Origin: Hymenolepis diminuta
Taxonomy: Eukaryota > Platyhelminthes > Cestoda > Cyclophyllidea > Hymenolepididae
Assembly: GCA_900708905.1 (NCBI GenBank)
Contig: CAADRB010000012.1
Coordinates: 1,901,257 to 1,965,256, forward strand
Reading direction: 5' to 3'
DNA length: 64,000 bases
The notes under the pieces are model-generated. The model was not told the DNA's origin and ran no database searches. It saw nothing but the letters and a program-made list of their open reading frames with translations. A program made the position numbers and the translations under genes. Below are positions 1 to 14,400 of the stretch, piece by piece (position 1 is the first letter of the stretch; the number at the start of each line of letters is the position of its first letter).

Positions 1-2241
1 CATTAAATATTTAAACAAATCGATTATCCAATTTTTTCAAGTTGTAAAGTTTACTCCTTCTAACTTTTACACTTTTGGTATTTTATAATCTCTCAGTTAC
101 CCTTTATTAAAGCTACAGCAATTGAGATTCAAAGAAAAAGAAAAGAGAAGGCTTATATCTCAAACCACGTTTTTTTCTTAAAAGAGTTAATTTGCCTATA
201 TGGGCTTGAATATATAATAGATGATTGGCTGCACGATTAGACAATGATTGGAACGACAGTTTCTCCACAGGTGGTTTTACATATCCAGGTGGGAATGTGG
301 AAATCCAATATTCAATAATCCAGCGAATGAGAGATGGGGCTTGCGAGTTTCCCTCGATTGCAACAAAAATATTCAATCAGGCTTAGTTTAACTTACTTTT
401 CTGTTGTACCTATGACTTAGAGTTCGTTCAAAACATTTTTGCCGGATTTTGAGTTGCATAACGAACATCTCCTTGTTTTCTATTGATATACATATTTAAA
501 CCGCTATCTTTGTCTTCCATCCTCTCTCGGTAAAAGCCATAGTCGCAGGCGTTTGGAAGAGGGGTATATTAATATTCTGGACCTATATATTCTATTCTAT
601 ATTCTATATTATTAACTGCTTTCCAGCGTACATGAGGTAATCACTTATTGGCATAATTTGGCATAATATTACCGTTTCCAATTGTGGTGCATTACACACT
701 CTCTTAGGAAAACTAAAGGAATAATCTGGATCACAACTTTTCTGTCATGGTATTCAACAGATGTCTCCAAAGAGGGAGATAGAGGAATTTAAGGTTAGAC
801 TCTCCGAATCTAAGTATGCCTAGAATGCGTGTAATGTCTGCACTTTTAACTTCATCTGGTACTCTACCTTGTTTGCTGAACTAGCATTTTTCTTAGCACA
901 ACATATGAACTATACGTTTACAACGGCTTGTGGTGATTTTTAAATGACTAATAGAACTGAATGATCAGTGAAAAGTATTGGAACAAAGATTAACACAAAG
1001 GCGCAGGATAACGTTGACAAAATTCAGTGACATTTTACATTGAAACCCATAGTTAGAGGAATAGTTTATCTTCGACACAATTGACTGAGTATGAATGTCC
1101 TCATATTTTTATATTCAACAATCGAAATTGCAATTGAATAGATAGTCAGGTTTTGCCGTTCAATGAAATTTTCGTTAATTAAAACCAAAAATAATGTTTT
1201 ATAAAATATTGTCAACGTGTGAAAGTGAATTATGCATGTAAAAGGCATTTTTAGTTTAGATCAAATTTTTGTTGACTTCATTTGACCAGAAGAAGTGAAA
1301 AGGAAAAAAGAAACAAGCGGGTAATCAGTTCAATACAGGGCGACGCTTTCAAAATTTTTTAAAGATCAGCTGCGCATTTCCAGCCTCCAGTTTTAAGTTC
1401 AATTAAATGGATAGGTCGAAACAGTTTCGTGCAAATTTTCTTCGATATTTATTCATTCATATGGAGCGTATAATTTCCGTATAATTAGAGCATTGGTAGT
1501 GCTGTTATATAAAGTAGTATCTGTTCCTTTATTGCCAATAAATAATACGGAACAAATAATACTGTTATAAAACAGTTAAAATGGATTTTACTGTTTCTTT
1601 ACAATACTTTTCCATGTTTTAATTGCATTCAACAGTGCTTATTTATAACCATTGCCCATCTGTTTTCCCATCGGTAATGCAGGGTTAGATCTCAATGTGA
1701 TCATATTTAGCGAAAATCTCCAAGTCATCACTGGATGTATACATAAATGTATTTCCTAATAGAATTATAGAATATAATAATTATTGACGAAGAGTCCTGC
1801 AAAAATAATTTCTGTTAATTCAAGCATACAATTTCATTCAGAGAGACTGCCAATGTGTGGATTTCAAATTTTGAAAAATTTATGAAAAAAACAACAAACT
1901 CAAACCAAACACTACATTTTGACCATTTTACGATCTTTCAGGGTAAGGAGCAACATTTACGCATTTATGGGAAAATAAAACAGATTTGAAATGTCTTTTG
2001 GAAAAAGAGAGATTGAAAAATCAACTTGATAGTTAATCCATGGATTAGGAGAAAATGAACCCATCACGTGACGGACGTAAATCCACAAATCCATTTATTT
2101 TTTGATGTAGAAGAAAATAGTACCAAAATGGAATCAAAATTTGTAGTAATTTGGAACATTCTAGAAATAAAGCTGCAATTTTAAAAATAAAGGCATTCGG
2201 AAAATACCCAAATTTTGTTATAATTCTGACACATAACTTAC
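1..2241 (-). other. PARD3: Intron (3' side of Par-3 exon 7), edge of window
   Basis: AT-rich sequence with no convincing exon apart from the weak candidate near the left edge. At 1334 there is a short mariner-like terminus (tacagggcg), but no partner end. Confidence 0.5.
281..352 (-). CDS. Candidate exon, weakly RasGEF_N-like
   Basis: This 72-base segment is open, phase 0 at both ends, preceded by a T-rich tract and AG (tttttgttgcaatcgag) and followed by GTAAAA. It reads GNSQAPSLIRWIIEYWIST then FPPGY. The W-I-x-T-F-P-x-x-Y/F pattern resembles the loop of RasGEF N-terminal domains, but at this length that may be chance. Its phase would fit directly after Par-3 exon 7, yet such a domain is not expected in Par-3. 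The frame stays open on the 3' side to 113. Confidence 0.18.
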
Positions 2242-2425
2242 TGGATCCTTTTGAGGGACAGGAGTTGAACTGGATTGTTTGGATCGATCGGTGTTGTCGA
2301 CATCATCTTCACTCGAAGGTGTGCTTACTTCACCCTTGTCAGTACCTTGTCGGCTTCCCCATCGGAATGCTTTGCGATGTTTTGTCAAACCCTTGCCATC
2401 TCGTTTTGACGTCTTCTTTGGCCTA
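2242..2425 (-). CDS. PARD3: Par-3 linker exon 7 (basic segment)
   Basis: This 184-base exon has acceptor gttttcaag and donor GTAAGT. Its first base completes the AG left by exon 6 to give Ser, so the two phases fit exactly. It encodes a lysine/arginine-rich stretch (RPKKTSKRDGKGLTKHRKAF) followed by an acidic Ser/Asp/Thr segment and ends in phase 0 at QKDP. It might be a membrane- or lipid-binding basic patch; that is only a guess from composition. Confidence 0.7.
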
Positions 2426-5400
2426 CTTGAAAACGAAACAAAGTTGAACAAAATATGGTTTACATTACTTGGCTTATTTTTATTCGAAATTGAAAATTAG
2501 AATGTCAGGTAGATAATTTCACTGAATTTATTTTACATTTTGAATGATGAAGAAATTATCGAATTTGCTTGAAATTTAAATTCGATGATAATAAGTGGTT
2601 GTCACTGCTAGAAAACTAAATTCTCTATCTACTTAGATAGGCATTTACCTATACTTAAATTGAGTAGAACGTCAGCATCCTGGAGCCTCTGGTCAAAGAG
2701 TTGAATAATGCCAGTCCCCTTTATTAGATAGAAATAAATGTTCCATAAAGTTCGTACTGCAAACAATTTGGAGGGTAATTAAAATAGGTTCTAAAAATGT
2801 TTTTTTGGATGAACCATCTGTTTTGTTCGGCAAGTTGAAAGTACATGTGGTGACATCAAGAGCATGATCTGGCCTGAATTTAAGGTGTAATGGTCAAATA
2901 GAGCGAAGTTTTCTGGATCTAAAATTTCCGTTCCCTCCTCTCTATATCAAATATCTAAGTGATGCGGGCTAACTATAAACGCTATCACAATTTTCTATCC
3001 AAAAGTATCTGTCTAACCATTCGTTAAATTCCCTCAGTCACCAAAACCGATTCCGATCATATTCAGGAATGTCCAATCGCTTTGATGCCTTTAAGCTAAA
3101 TAACAAATGTTGGAACAACTTCAAATAATCAGAATGATGGCCAAGACCTGGATAAACTCGGGGCCTTTTTTCGAGAAGTTTCCGACTGTAAACAGTTAGT
3201 TATCGCTTTGAAGGTATTTCACTCATTCGCCTTTCCGTATCTGACTATAAAATACTTTCTGTAGCACATATTCTGTCTGTTATCCACATCACAACAAACA
3301 CACACCACTCCTCTTCCTCTCCTGGTTTCTGGGCCTCTCTCAATAAACTCTGCTCACCATTGTCTCGTACCCTCTCATTTTCTATCTTTTTGAAGATTGA
3401 TAAATAATAGAAGGTAGAATCTAAAGAAAATCTAGGGGAAAGTCAGATAGCTTGACTGCTAGTAATTCCTCTAAAAAGACATTTGTGAGACCTGAAGGTA
3501 AAATGCAGATTTTCAAAGCCAAATAGTGTACAAACAATAAAAAATAATAATATGTAGAGATAAAACGGAATGCCTATAAAGCACTGAGATTAAATTTCAA
3601 TGAAATGACTTTATGATTCATTATTATTCAGTTTGATGGACATATGATTAACGATTCTCACTAGGTATCATTCTCATTAACAACTGAGGTATCAACACTG
3701 TTAATCCGTCTGCTTTAAATGTTGAGACGGTCATACTTCCATTCCAGAACCACCGAATTACCACTTTTAGTGTACGGTAACTTAGAAGGGAGGAGTCACC
3801 AAGCCTGTTTGTTTGATAAATAAGGAAAAGGATCTATGCCTTGGATGCAATAAAGCATTAAAATGAACCCGACCTCGAATGAGGCTAGTCACTGAATCCA
3901 AAATTAATGTTGGAGTATTAATAGACGTTGAAGGGTTGTGTGCCAATCAGAGAGGTTACTGTCAATCTGGATCACTGTCAATTTTTCAACAAATATATAC
4001 GAGCACGATTTGACGGAAGTGGCCATTGTTCAAACATGTGGTGTATCGAACAACCGTCCTCTAGTTTCAGCTCTTACATTACTTACTCATATTGTATTCC
4101 CTATCCACTCTCTATTTTCGTTAATTTTTGGTTAATAATTGAAGTTCTCACACGGCCTGTTCCACATGCGAGACTCATTGTAAAATTACCATTTAAGTAA
4201 TTTTAAAAGAAAACAGGCTATTTTACTTTAAGGTTCGTTTTTAAAGGTCTACAAATGTCATGAAGAGTGTAATCCGCGATGGATCACTTCAAAGAAAAAA
4301 TAACCAAATAATTACAAGTTCATTACTTAATTTTGACCAGCATTTAATTGTGTGACATTTTACACAAATTCATCTTCTCAAATAGCTTTTTTCAAATCCA
4401 ATATAGGCTTACAGATCAGACTTAGCATTCGTTAAATTTCTTAGCTTTTCAAATGGAAATATTTTTGGTTTTCCTCCTCTGTAAAAATATTCATATGAAT
4501 TGAGCTGGCGCGATTGACAAATTCTATTCAATTAATTAGTTAGTAAGCTCTGAAAGGTGCAAATGCTGACGCATTTTTAATATTTAGATTCTAACTTTGG
4601 AATATTTGGATCAGGTTTCAGGTGTAATTAGGTTATTTTGATGCTCTAACTTCATGCTGAGCTTCTACTCTACCGCCGGATTTTGCTGCTTTTTGGATAT
4701 TTTGTCTGTTTTCTTTAATAAGATGCTATTTAATGAATGAGGATCGCAAATATTTACCTTTCCCATTGGGTAATGATAATGAACATCTAGTAAGATAGTT
4801 ATGGGTAGAATCTGCCCTGTTACAACTTTATTTCATTTTAAATGTGTATTTCCATTATTAAGAATAATGCATTAAAACAGCAATTTTAATCTCAATGAAG
4901 ATACCAGATTTTATCTCGGGATTTTTAGATGCTAAAGTCGGGATACATTTTCCTAAAAGCCCATGTCAAAAACCTTTGAAAGCAGAAATGAAAAAAGTGA
5001 GATAGACAAATTTGATATGTACCTGTAAGTGTACGCATAAATCATATTGAAGTCTGTAAAATTCTTTTAAATAGCTCAGATCAACAGAATATTGTTTCAA
5101 ATATGCATCAGAAAAGAGGGTTATAAAATACCCGCAACATTATCGGTGTAATGCTGAACAACTACAAAAGAAAAGACTAAATCTATTAGCAGTGGGAGAG
5201 ATGGACCCTCTAATCCACCGAAAGTTAATGTTTCTAAGTTCACATACAAAAAGAGCAAATTTAAGCGGAGGCCTAGCAGAAATTCCATAAGATAAATTGA
5301 AAACCGGTTGCAAAGTCTATTTTTCGCATTTACAAGCATCAATCACAATTAAAATATATGAATAAAAGAAAAATTACATATATTTAGACACCATGTGAGT

Positions 5401-8400
5401 GAAAGTGGGATGAGGAAGTACGACTGGATCAATTACCATGGTTAGATAGGTACTTCATTATCAATTAGTAAAGAGATGGTTGCTAAAACAGATGAAGTCA
5501 AGACATAGAGATTTCCCATTTGAGGAAGAAGGCGTAAAGATAACTCAGATTTAAGACGTCATATACAAGAACGTCGTTCTTCGAAACAATGCAAAACACC
5601 GTTTGAAACATGTTCGAATAAAGCAGCTGCAGAAAGTGATAAGAAAATATCACACCACATAAATGTGTACTACTTCATTTATTTTCCTAAAATTAGGCAA
5701 TCCACAGCCAATAAAAAACTATCAAAAAGAATTCTATAAGTAAATGGGAAAATAAATTATAAAGTTTGGATAAAAACGGGGATTTGGGATTTACCTAGAG
5801 TAAACACATATTAAAGAGATCTGCTAACCTAAAATGTTGACTGTCTCATCTCTAGGACATTACGGCTGAAAGCTACTCAATATCCTTTAGAGTCATTTTC
5901 CCTTCTTGATCAATGGGGAAAAAAGTAAAGTATCCAGATTAACTATCATGGTTATAAAAATAGCCAATAAGCACTGCATATCTTCGGCAAGAATTGTTTC
6001 AGAAATTCATGGATCGAATTATGCTAACCTACTTTTGGAATGTGAACTACACATTAAGTGAATGTAAATATTTGATGACATTTTGATAGTGATCCAGATT
6101 GACAGTAATCTCTTTGACTGGTTCACAACCCTTCAACGTCTATTAATACTCCATTTTACTCCAACATTAAATTTGGATTCAGTGACTGGCCTCATTCTGG
6201 GTTAGGTTCATTTTAATGCCTTATTGCATCCAAAGTATAGATCCTTTCCTTATTTATCAGGCAAACAGGCTTGGTGACTCCTCTCTTCTAAGTTACCGAG
6301 TTAAAAAGTATCAAATGAAGCAAGACACTTTGGTAACTTGACATTTCCCTTAGCATCTTTTTGTTTCACACTCCTTTCTCTTTTGTTAACAGATTTTGGT
6401 TGCTTCCCACAAATAAAAATTGTGAAATTTTTTTATTATAGAAAGTAATAATAGGTTTTTATATCTTACTTTAATAAACATTAAACTTTTAAAGCTCTGG
6501 TATAACGAAATTGATTACACATCTTGTTCTTTCTTTCGTCTTCGGTTCTAATTTTACGGTCCTACAAAACATGGCTCGAGGAAGATTTTAATGCTTTGGG
6601 AGTAAGTAAATTTAACTTCATGTTAAAATGAGAATTTTACCAAGGATTAAAAATGTCCAAACAAAATTTTTAAAATGCATATAGACATATTTTTAATTAA
6701 ATTTTTAGACTTTTGGATTGAAATTTAAACGTGCTCTTTTGCTGAGGAAAAGAAAAAAGAGAAATTTGTGTTTATTTTATTTTTGTGAAATTTCAAAAAT
6801 AAAAGGAAAACGTGTCATTGAATTAAAAACCTTTCATTGCTTAGCTTTTTTCGAAAAAGTCTTATATTTAAATTTGTGCAAGTAATTTAGCTTAATATCT
6901 AACTTTCTCGTTTGCGTCTCTTGTATTGTTTACCTATTGGCTCATACCACTGTCTTAATTATTAGTTGCTAATCAATTAACAAATGACACGAAATCTGCC
7001 AACCTCCCTATCATAACTCATTTCGCCCGTATCTGACAACTTGGTCTGCTCACGTCCAGTACTGACGCCTTTCTGTTTTCTGAAAATTTCTGTCTCCAAT
7101 CCTATCTACTTTTCCACATCGTTCATTCCCACTCGTCCAAAATACGCGTGGCCCCACTTACTCCTTGGTTTCTTTTTGCATGTTAAAGACTGTCGTATCT
7201 TGTTGGTCTTATTAAGACCATTAGCTCTATTAGGATTTATCTAGGTTACTATGATGGAGATTTTAAAGATGCTATACTGACAGAATTAACGCTTCCTATT
7301 TCTCATGACTGTATATCTTAGACTGTATTCTTGACTGAGTAGGTTGATAAACAAATTGACATACGATGAAAACTCATTAAATTTAATTAATGGTCAATAA
7401 ACGCTGCGGACACAAACTTGGGGTCAGATACAAGAATTTGAACTATGTAATATTAAGAAATGGCGGAGGTAACTATATCCGTCTATAAGAATGAGGAATG
7501 GCAAATTCGATAGAGGTAAGTGCTAGGAAGACTAATCAAATATTTCCGATTAGCAGAGCGAATGCTGCAAATTGTTGGATTTCAACGCTCGTACTTGGAT
7601 TTGTAAAATCACCACCGAATAACCCATTTTTGCCATTCATTTATCACATCCAGTTTTAGATAACATTTCCATTTTTTAAATAAAGGAACCATGATTTGAG
7701 CTAAGATCGTCTCATTCTTCCTCCTGGAGTCCGAGTAATTCTATCTTAATAAAAGAGACAACGAAGCATTAAAAAACAAGACATTTAATACCATCCCTTC
7801 ATTCGCTTCTTCTTTCCGATCTTATTATCCATTTTTATGAATGTATCCAACAATACCTACCCTTTAAATGTTTTCTTTTGTTTAACAGTGATATTACTTA
7901 TTTACTTTATAAGCGAAAGTTCGACGCTTTACTATATTAGTCGAAGGATATTTGCATGTAATTAATTTAATATATTAGAGATTTGTTTGTTTTTTTACAA
8001 CTAATTGGAGGCAAGACACGTATTATTAATGATTAACTGATTTTAACATGAAATTTACAAAGTCGTCTCTTAGACAACCTAAGCATTTGAACATAAATTA
8101 TTATTAAATTATAAGCAAAAATGTAAATATTGCGTTTCTATCATCAAGAAATGAATGGAAAACCTTTCCCTCAAAGATTTTATTTTACATCGAACTTCCA
8201 TCAGAATCAAAAAGAAAAAAGCATGCAATGAGAGAACTGTCGTTAAGAAAGATTTATAATTTCCGGTATTTAATACAAATATAATCATGTTAGGATAGAT
8301 TATAAAGGTAATTATAGGTCAAAAAGAAACAAACAAAATTTTCATTTAATATTTAGATAATTGCCTAGAGAAATGAAAATTAATGCGATCGGTTTGCAAT

Positions 8401-11400
8401 GAAAGTCATAAATATAGAGGATTTAATTTAGTTTTGGATTAATAATAACTGAAATTACATTACATTTCAAAGATACTACAAGTTGCATAAGGCATCTGAG
8501 GGTACCTTGTGCACATTTAGAAAAACAGAACATGACATTTTTAATGGTTGAAACTTACAGTTTCTTGATGTGAAACAAATTAACATAATATTGACCTAGA
8601 TTTTATTTTACATATCCTCCTTCAACTTCTATTACCCACTCAATTCGAGCCAAAAAGCGACTGACTGCAAGCTTTCATCAGATCAAGTGGTCTTTATTGA
8701 TGCTCTCTATTACTCGAGCTATTACTTCCATCAGTGAGGATTTGGTGCTATGGGATGCTTTTTAACCTCCTTTTCAACAACGTCCCACCCCAATCCAAAA
8801 GTAATAATCCAAAGGATTAAGGTCTAGCAAGTTAGGAGGCGGCCATAAGTTTGGTGTGGTATGACATGATGATGAAAATTCTCAACCATCCAATTCGAGC
8901 TTTTTGGAGGTTTATAGGATGTAGCCGAATCTTATTAGCAGACATAGAACTTTCCTCCACTGTCTATCCAAGGTGGCCTAACAACAATGGCTTTAAGAGT
9001 CTCCACATGGGCATCCACGTCTGCATCTGCATTGACTCTCGGACTCTGTGAAAAAAATTGATGGGTCATGATGTGCCTCTCCCTCACTGTTAACAACACC
9101 GAACACCATCACTATTGTTGGAAACTTTGTGCGCATAACAGATGGAACTTCAGTGGGGTCCGTCCGCAAATAGCCATTTAACATTTCTTGGATTGACTTT
9201 TTGGTCATGATGGAAATTGTTTTCGTCGGAGAAAAACCACAGACACACTTCTTCTGGATGCTTCAATTTCTCTGAGAGTCGTTTTGCACGCATTCAACGA
9301 TTCTCTTGAGTTTATTCTGTCCGTATAAACTGATGACCTCGCCTAAGAACGTGTGAGATTTGTATCCGAGATCTTGATGAACAACAATCCTTATTCGTCC
9401 CTCAGGCACTTGAAGATTTTTGACAAGATGTCACGCATTGGCTTTACGGTGTTTTCGTCGATTATGTCATGCACTCTTTTTACAAACTCAGGTGTTCTGA
9501 AGGAGTCAGCAAAGCTTCATAAATACTCTTTTCGCTTCCTCGTAGTGGCCAATTCATCTCTATTGTTTTTATTCAGCTCCTTTTAAATTTTGTACACGAA
9601 AGATCCGGCGGCTTTTAGACACTATTACAGCATGTCTTTTCATTTCATTAGTCGAAGTAGTGTCTGCCAATGAGATCTTCTGACATAAAAAATATATTAA
9701 TTATTATCGGGTTAATTTAAATTACAAAAGTAAAAGTGTCATCAAATACCTTACGCGCCCTGTACTATTTTTACCTCGAGCCCATAGAAGTACTTTTACT
9801 TTGCAAAACAAATTATTTTTTATTTATTTAAATTTAAATCTATATTTTCCTTTAGGATTTTTAATTTTAAACTCATGGTGTGGTGACTTGAAAAAACGAA
9901 TAAAATATTTCTTTTTGTAAAGCCGAAAACACATGTAAAATTTAAAAGTGGGTTGATTTTAGGGTAAGGCAATTTAGACGAAAAGAAATTGCAAAAAAAG
10001 TGAACGGTTTGAGAAAATGAAGCGTGTTCTAAGCTAAACAGAAAAATGCTTGTCGGTAGATTTCACCGAAATGTATTTCGGAATGCTATAAAGTCTGGAA
10101 ATTACCCTACAGATCCTGTACTTATAACTGCCATCTAGCAGCATTCAACGAAGGCTCTCGAACACCTACCATATTGTCAAAAAGTTATGCTCATGTTGAT
10201 ATGCCAATTAAGACATTCCTACAACAAACTAATGAATTAATAATTCGGACTTAGCTATATCCTTGACAGAATCTGACCCGATAGACTAAGTATGGAGAAG
10301 ATAAAATTGCCCTTTTCCTAAAACAATGGTTTGATTATTATAACTGAATTTATATGATGAAAAGTCATTTTCAGGACTGGCTGTTAAAATCAAATTATTA
10401 CTGGACCTATGAAAGTATTTAACAGACAAACAAACTGATAAGTTTCAAAAGGCGATATGGTTTTGATTACTCCTTACTGGTAATAAAAGTGATAACTCAA
10501 AATAAGAATCACCACCCCAAAACAAAGGGCGAATTCTGACGCATTTTGTGCTTGTCCGCATCTTCATGTGAATTTTTTTCTTTTGAGCGGTTGAGATAAA
10601 CCATCATCCAAAGATTTTTTTAAGTGGTTAAATGCAAGGCATAAAACACTTCAAATGAATGAAACTGATATCAGAGAGTGTTTCATTAAAACAAAATTTA
10701 CAATGTCACTTTGTGAAACAATCATAGCACTTGACCTGGGTATAATGAAGGTATCCTGGAGTCGCCTTTACGAGAAACTTACGTTCACCAACTCTCTCGT
10801 TGAAGAGAATTAACTGGAGCGCTAAGTCACGCCACTGGAGATGCACAGACAAACACTAATCTCTCAAGCTTTGACTTGACAGACATGCACATTAATACAA
10901 AATTAGATCAAAAAATAAGGAATCGTGCTTAAATTCTAAATAATTCAAACTGAAAAGTCTTGCACTTTCAAAGCTATATTATGCGAACAAAATAACTAAT
11001 ATGTTACCTTCGGGTCGACTTCTCCAACGCATCCTCTCCTTCCGTATCTGACGATTCTGCAGGCGTTGTATGAACCGAGGATCGTGTCCGTTGCGGTGAA
11101 GAAGAGAGCGGAAGTGTTGTACTTGAAGAAGTAGTAGACACTGACGCCGAGGGAGAATTTGGTGATCGATGCTGCTGTTGATGGGGCTGATGATGGGACT
11201 GAACGACAACAACGACCGTTGATGCCTGCGAAGTGTTATCATCCTCTTCTGGAATCTTGGATAGGGTTGAGGAGTGAGAACTCTCTTCTTCAAGAGATGG
11301 AAGTAGTTGAATGGGTAGCCTGGGTAATGGAGGCTCTGGATTAAAATTAGATATCTAAAAATTATAAAAATGAATTTTAAATTATAAATAATATTTCTGG

Positions 11401-14400
11401 CTTATACAAAACGTACTAATAAAATATAAAACTTGTGACAAATGGATAATAAGTAGGGAGGTCTATATCGCCGGTATATCAATACAATCTGTATTTTCTT
11501 ATTTTTTCAATATTTAATCAGGGATCTATTCAACGATAGCCATAGACGTTAGATTAAAGACATTGTCTATTAATATAAAACCGTCAAAACGATTTAAAAG
11601 TGAGGGCCAAGATCCACAAAAATTAGATTTTAACTCTTTAATAATATTAATTATTAGTTATGTGTTTGAGTGCGAAAGGGAAAACATCTCAGCATGGGGA
11701 GTGGAAAAGGGTCATCGAGACATAGAGAATAAATTTTGCACTCACTCATTTGATGACTTTTTTAATTACTTGATAAACATTGACAACTGAGTCCTATGAA
11801 GTGAAAAATATTTCGACAGACCCTATTAGATGTGGGTGATTCAAATGAATCAAATTAGATGAATATATTTGTTTCTTTTAATGGCTATTAAAAATAGTTG
11901 AAACCAACTAAGATGTTTATAACTCATCTTAAATCAAAATTAACTTTAATTAGCAATACTTAAAAATGTGATATATACTTATGGTGAGGAAAAATTTTGA
12001 ATAAGTGATTTCAAAAGTATTAGCATCCTCATTATGTTTCATAAAAGTTAATTTTAGATAAGTAAATCTGAAAACTACTAGATACTTTGCAAAACAAACA
12101 TTTGTGCAAAAACGGAGAAAAATTAATTAAGAAATTAAAATATTATTATTCAAAACTCAGAACAGAAAGAAAAACGAAAAATAGTGTAAACCTCGCAAAT
12201 CTCGGTCTTTACCGGGTTAAAGCTCAGCAACTACAACTATTATAATTTTACCAACACTCAAACTTCAATCTCTTGTGATTTAAGAAATACACTTAACTCT
12301 ACTACCGTTCGGAGATGATAACCAAACAGCTTGTATTGCAATTCAGGTGAGAACAGCTACTTCAATATTACATATGGCATGTTGGAGATCAAAATGATGA
12401 ACCGGAGGAGGAAATTCTTATTGTCTAACAAGCCAAATAGAATGACTATGGTACTTAACCAACCAGTCATGTTTTATTATTTTTATGAGTACCTCCTGTT
12501 GGCCGGAAGAAGGTCCATGGTCCAGCTAACACTATCGAGAAGCCCAAGTGAGGGACCAAAGGAACACGAGCTGCGTGGAAATTCTACTAAACTCGTGCTT
12601 CCTTCTCTTTCGTCAGATCACTTACAATAGAAAGTTCTAATAAACATAGATTAATGAAGTATAATTCAATTTCCAAAGGAATCTTCATTTTTTAGACCTC
12701 TAACATCGTTTCTGTCTTTATAAAATATTGCATAGAATGCTTTACTCCACGATGATTAAATGACATTTTGATAAAAAATTACAGGCCTACTTTTTGATAA
12801 GAGGAAGCGAATAAGTAAAATCCAAATTATATCTCTAAAATTGTCAAAATAGGATAAGTAGCCAGGATGTGCTTCATTGAAAAATTGATAAAATACTATC
12901 ATTTTTTCGATGAAAAAGCAGATTTTCCATTTTTGTTAGCCAAAAAATATTAAAAGTTAAGAATACATTCAACATTGAAAGCGAACGTTCCTTGGGTTCG
13001 AAAAGTAAACACTTTAATATGTACGAAACAATTAGCGATTACTAGCAATTAGGAAGATACAAGACATAGAGTAAGAAGAAACCCCATATCGAGTTTGGAA
13101 TTAATTAAAAATTTATGCAATTCTTCCCACAAAACACCTTCTATATCAGGAGAAGAGAAGATGGAAACCATTTCTATTGCTCAATAGAATCCACCCTCAA
13201 ATTACTTTGATTTAAGCGGTGATTTAAAAGCAAGCTTTTGCGTACAAAATAAATAAGTATGCCCTGGTTTATTCAAAAGAGCTGACAAATTTTTGAATTA
13301 ATGGTAAATAAGGTTGGTTCTATTTCCAGGCTATTTACGAAATATGTTTTTTGTGCCATTAAATGGGGAATAGTTTAAATATTCTAATAAAATCCTGTAA
13401 TTAAGTGAGTATCTAAAAAATTTACATTAACATGAGTACTCTTGAGAAATCATTTAAAGATTAATAACTAAAAATTAATGAATTAAATATTTTGTTTATT
13501 TTGAAACTATCAGATATCGTTCATTTATTTATAAAAAAGCTTAAAATCAGTACTTACGAATAAAAGCATGAGAGGTCGCCAAATATTTGGAAGGATTTGT
13601 GGTTTTAATGCTAAGATTATCGAAAATTTTTTTATTCAAAATTTTTTATCTTGTTAAATAGAAAATAGGCACGGAGACGTTCTTAACTAGCTACAGTGTC
13701 TTTGTTTTACCAAATCGCTAACATCATCATTTATATTCTCCGGCACTCATCTTCTTTCCCTTGGAGAGTAGTTAAGCTTCCAACATTCATTAAAAGATCA
13801 ACGTTTTCAAATGCTTCGAGTCTTATATTTTGGAGAAAAACACATTTTTTTAACATTCAACGCCACTTGATTTGACAAATTGCAGTAACCTTCGAGGTTA
13901 CTCAATTTGAAATATTACTAAAAAATTTTCTACCATATTGCATCTCGTTTTTCTCCAAAATTTTGAGGTTGGCTCCATTCTGTTTATGATATATTCCTCT
14001 TCTTCAAAATGCTTATCCATTTTTCCGACTTATCATTCCACATTACTCCGCTTCTTTTAGAAGTGTTCTAACAGTGACACTTTTCTCCTATTTTCTGAAC
14101 AAAACATCTCTCAACGTCCTTAATTCACTTATGTTTTTTGAAGGAGCTTGGAGGAGCAGTGGTCTAGAAAGATTTCTCTATTCTTCACCGATGACTCCCC
14201 CCGTCTAATATTGTAAAGCTCGATATTTAGGTGGTAAGAAAAAAATATTTTATTTATCATTAATTATAAACATTATGAAACCCAAAATGAAATTCAATTA
14301 TTAAAACAATTTGTTTCACTAATCAAACATCGCACTTTCAAAGAAAAACCGCTTTTTAATATATAAATAATTATTAATTGAGTCATTCAGCAGGTGTTTA

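Larger units (their letters stand above)
2426..11007 (-). other. PARD3: Par-3 intron 6 (8.6 kb)
   Basis: No coding exon found. It holds the inverted repeat pair (3.8 and 6.1 kb) and the dead mariner (8.5-9.8 kb); the remainder is AT-rich and unremarkable. Confidence 0.6.

Noticed and set aside
1334..1365. tacagggcgacgctttc, like the right end of the mariner at 9.76 kb
   Set aside because: Only the first nine to ten bases agree and there is no partner end or transposase remnant nearby.
10979..11293. Minus-strand 104-codon frame starting MKKRVLTPQPYP
   Set aside because: It is the wrong frame of Par-3 exon 6; the neighbouring frame has matching phases and splice sites with exon 7.
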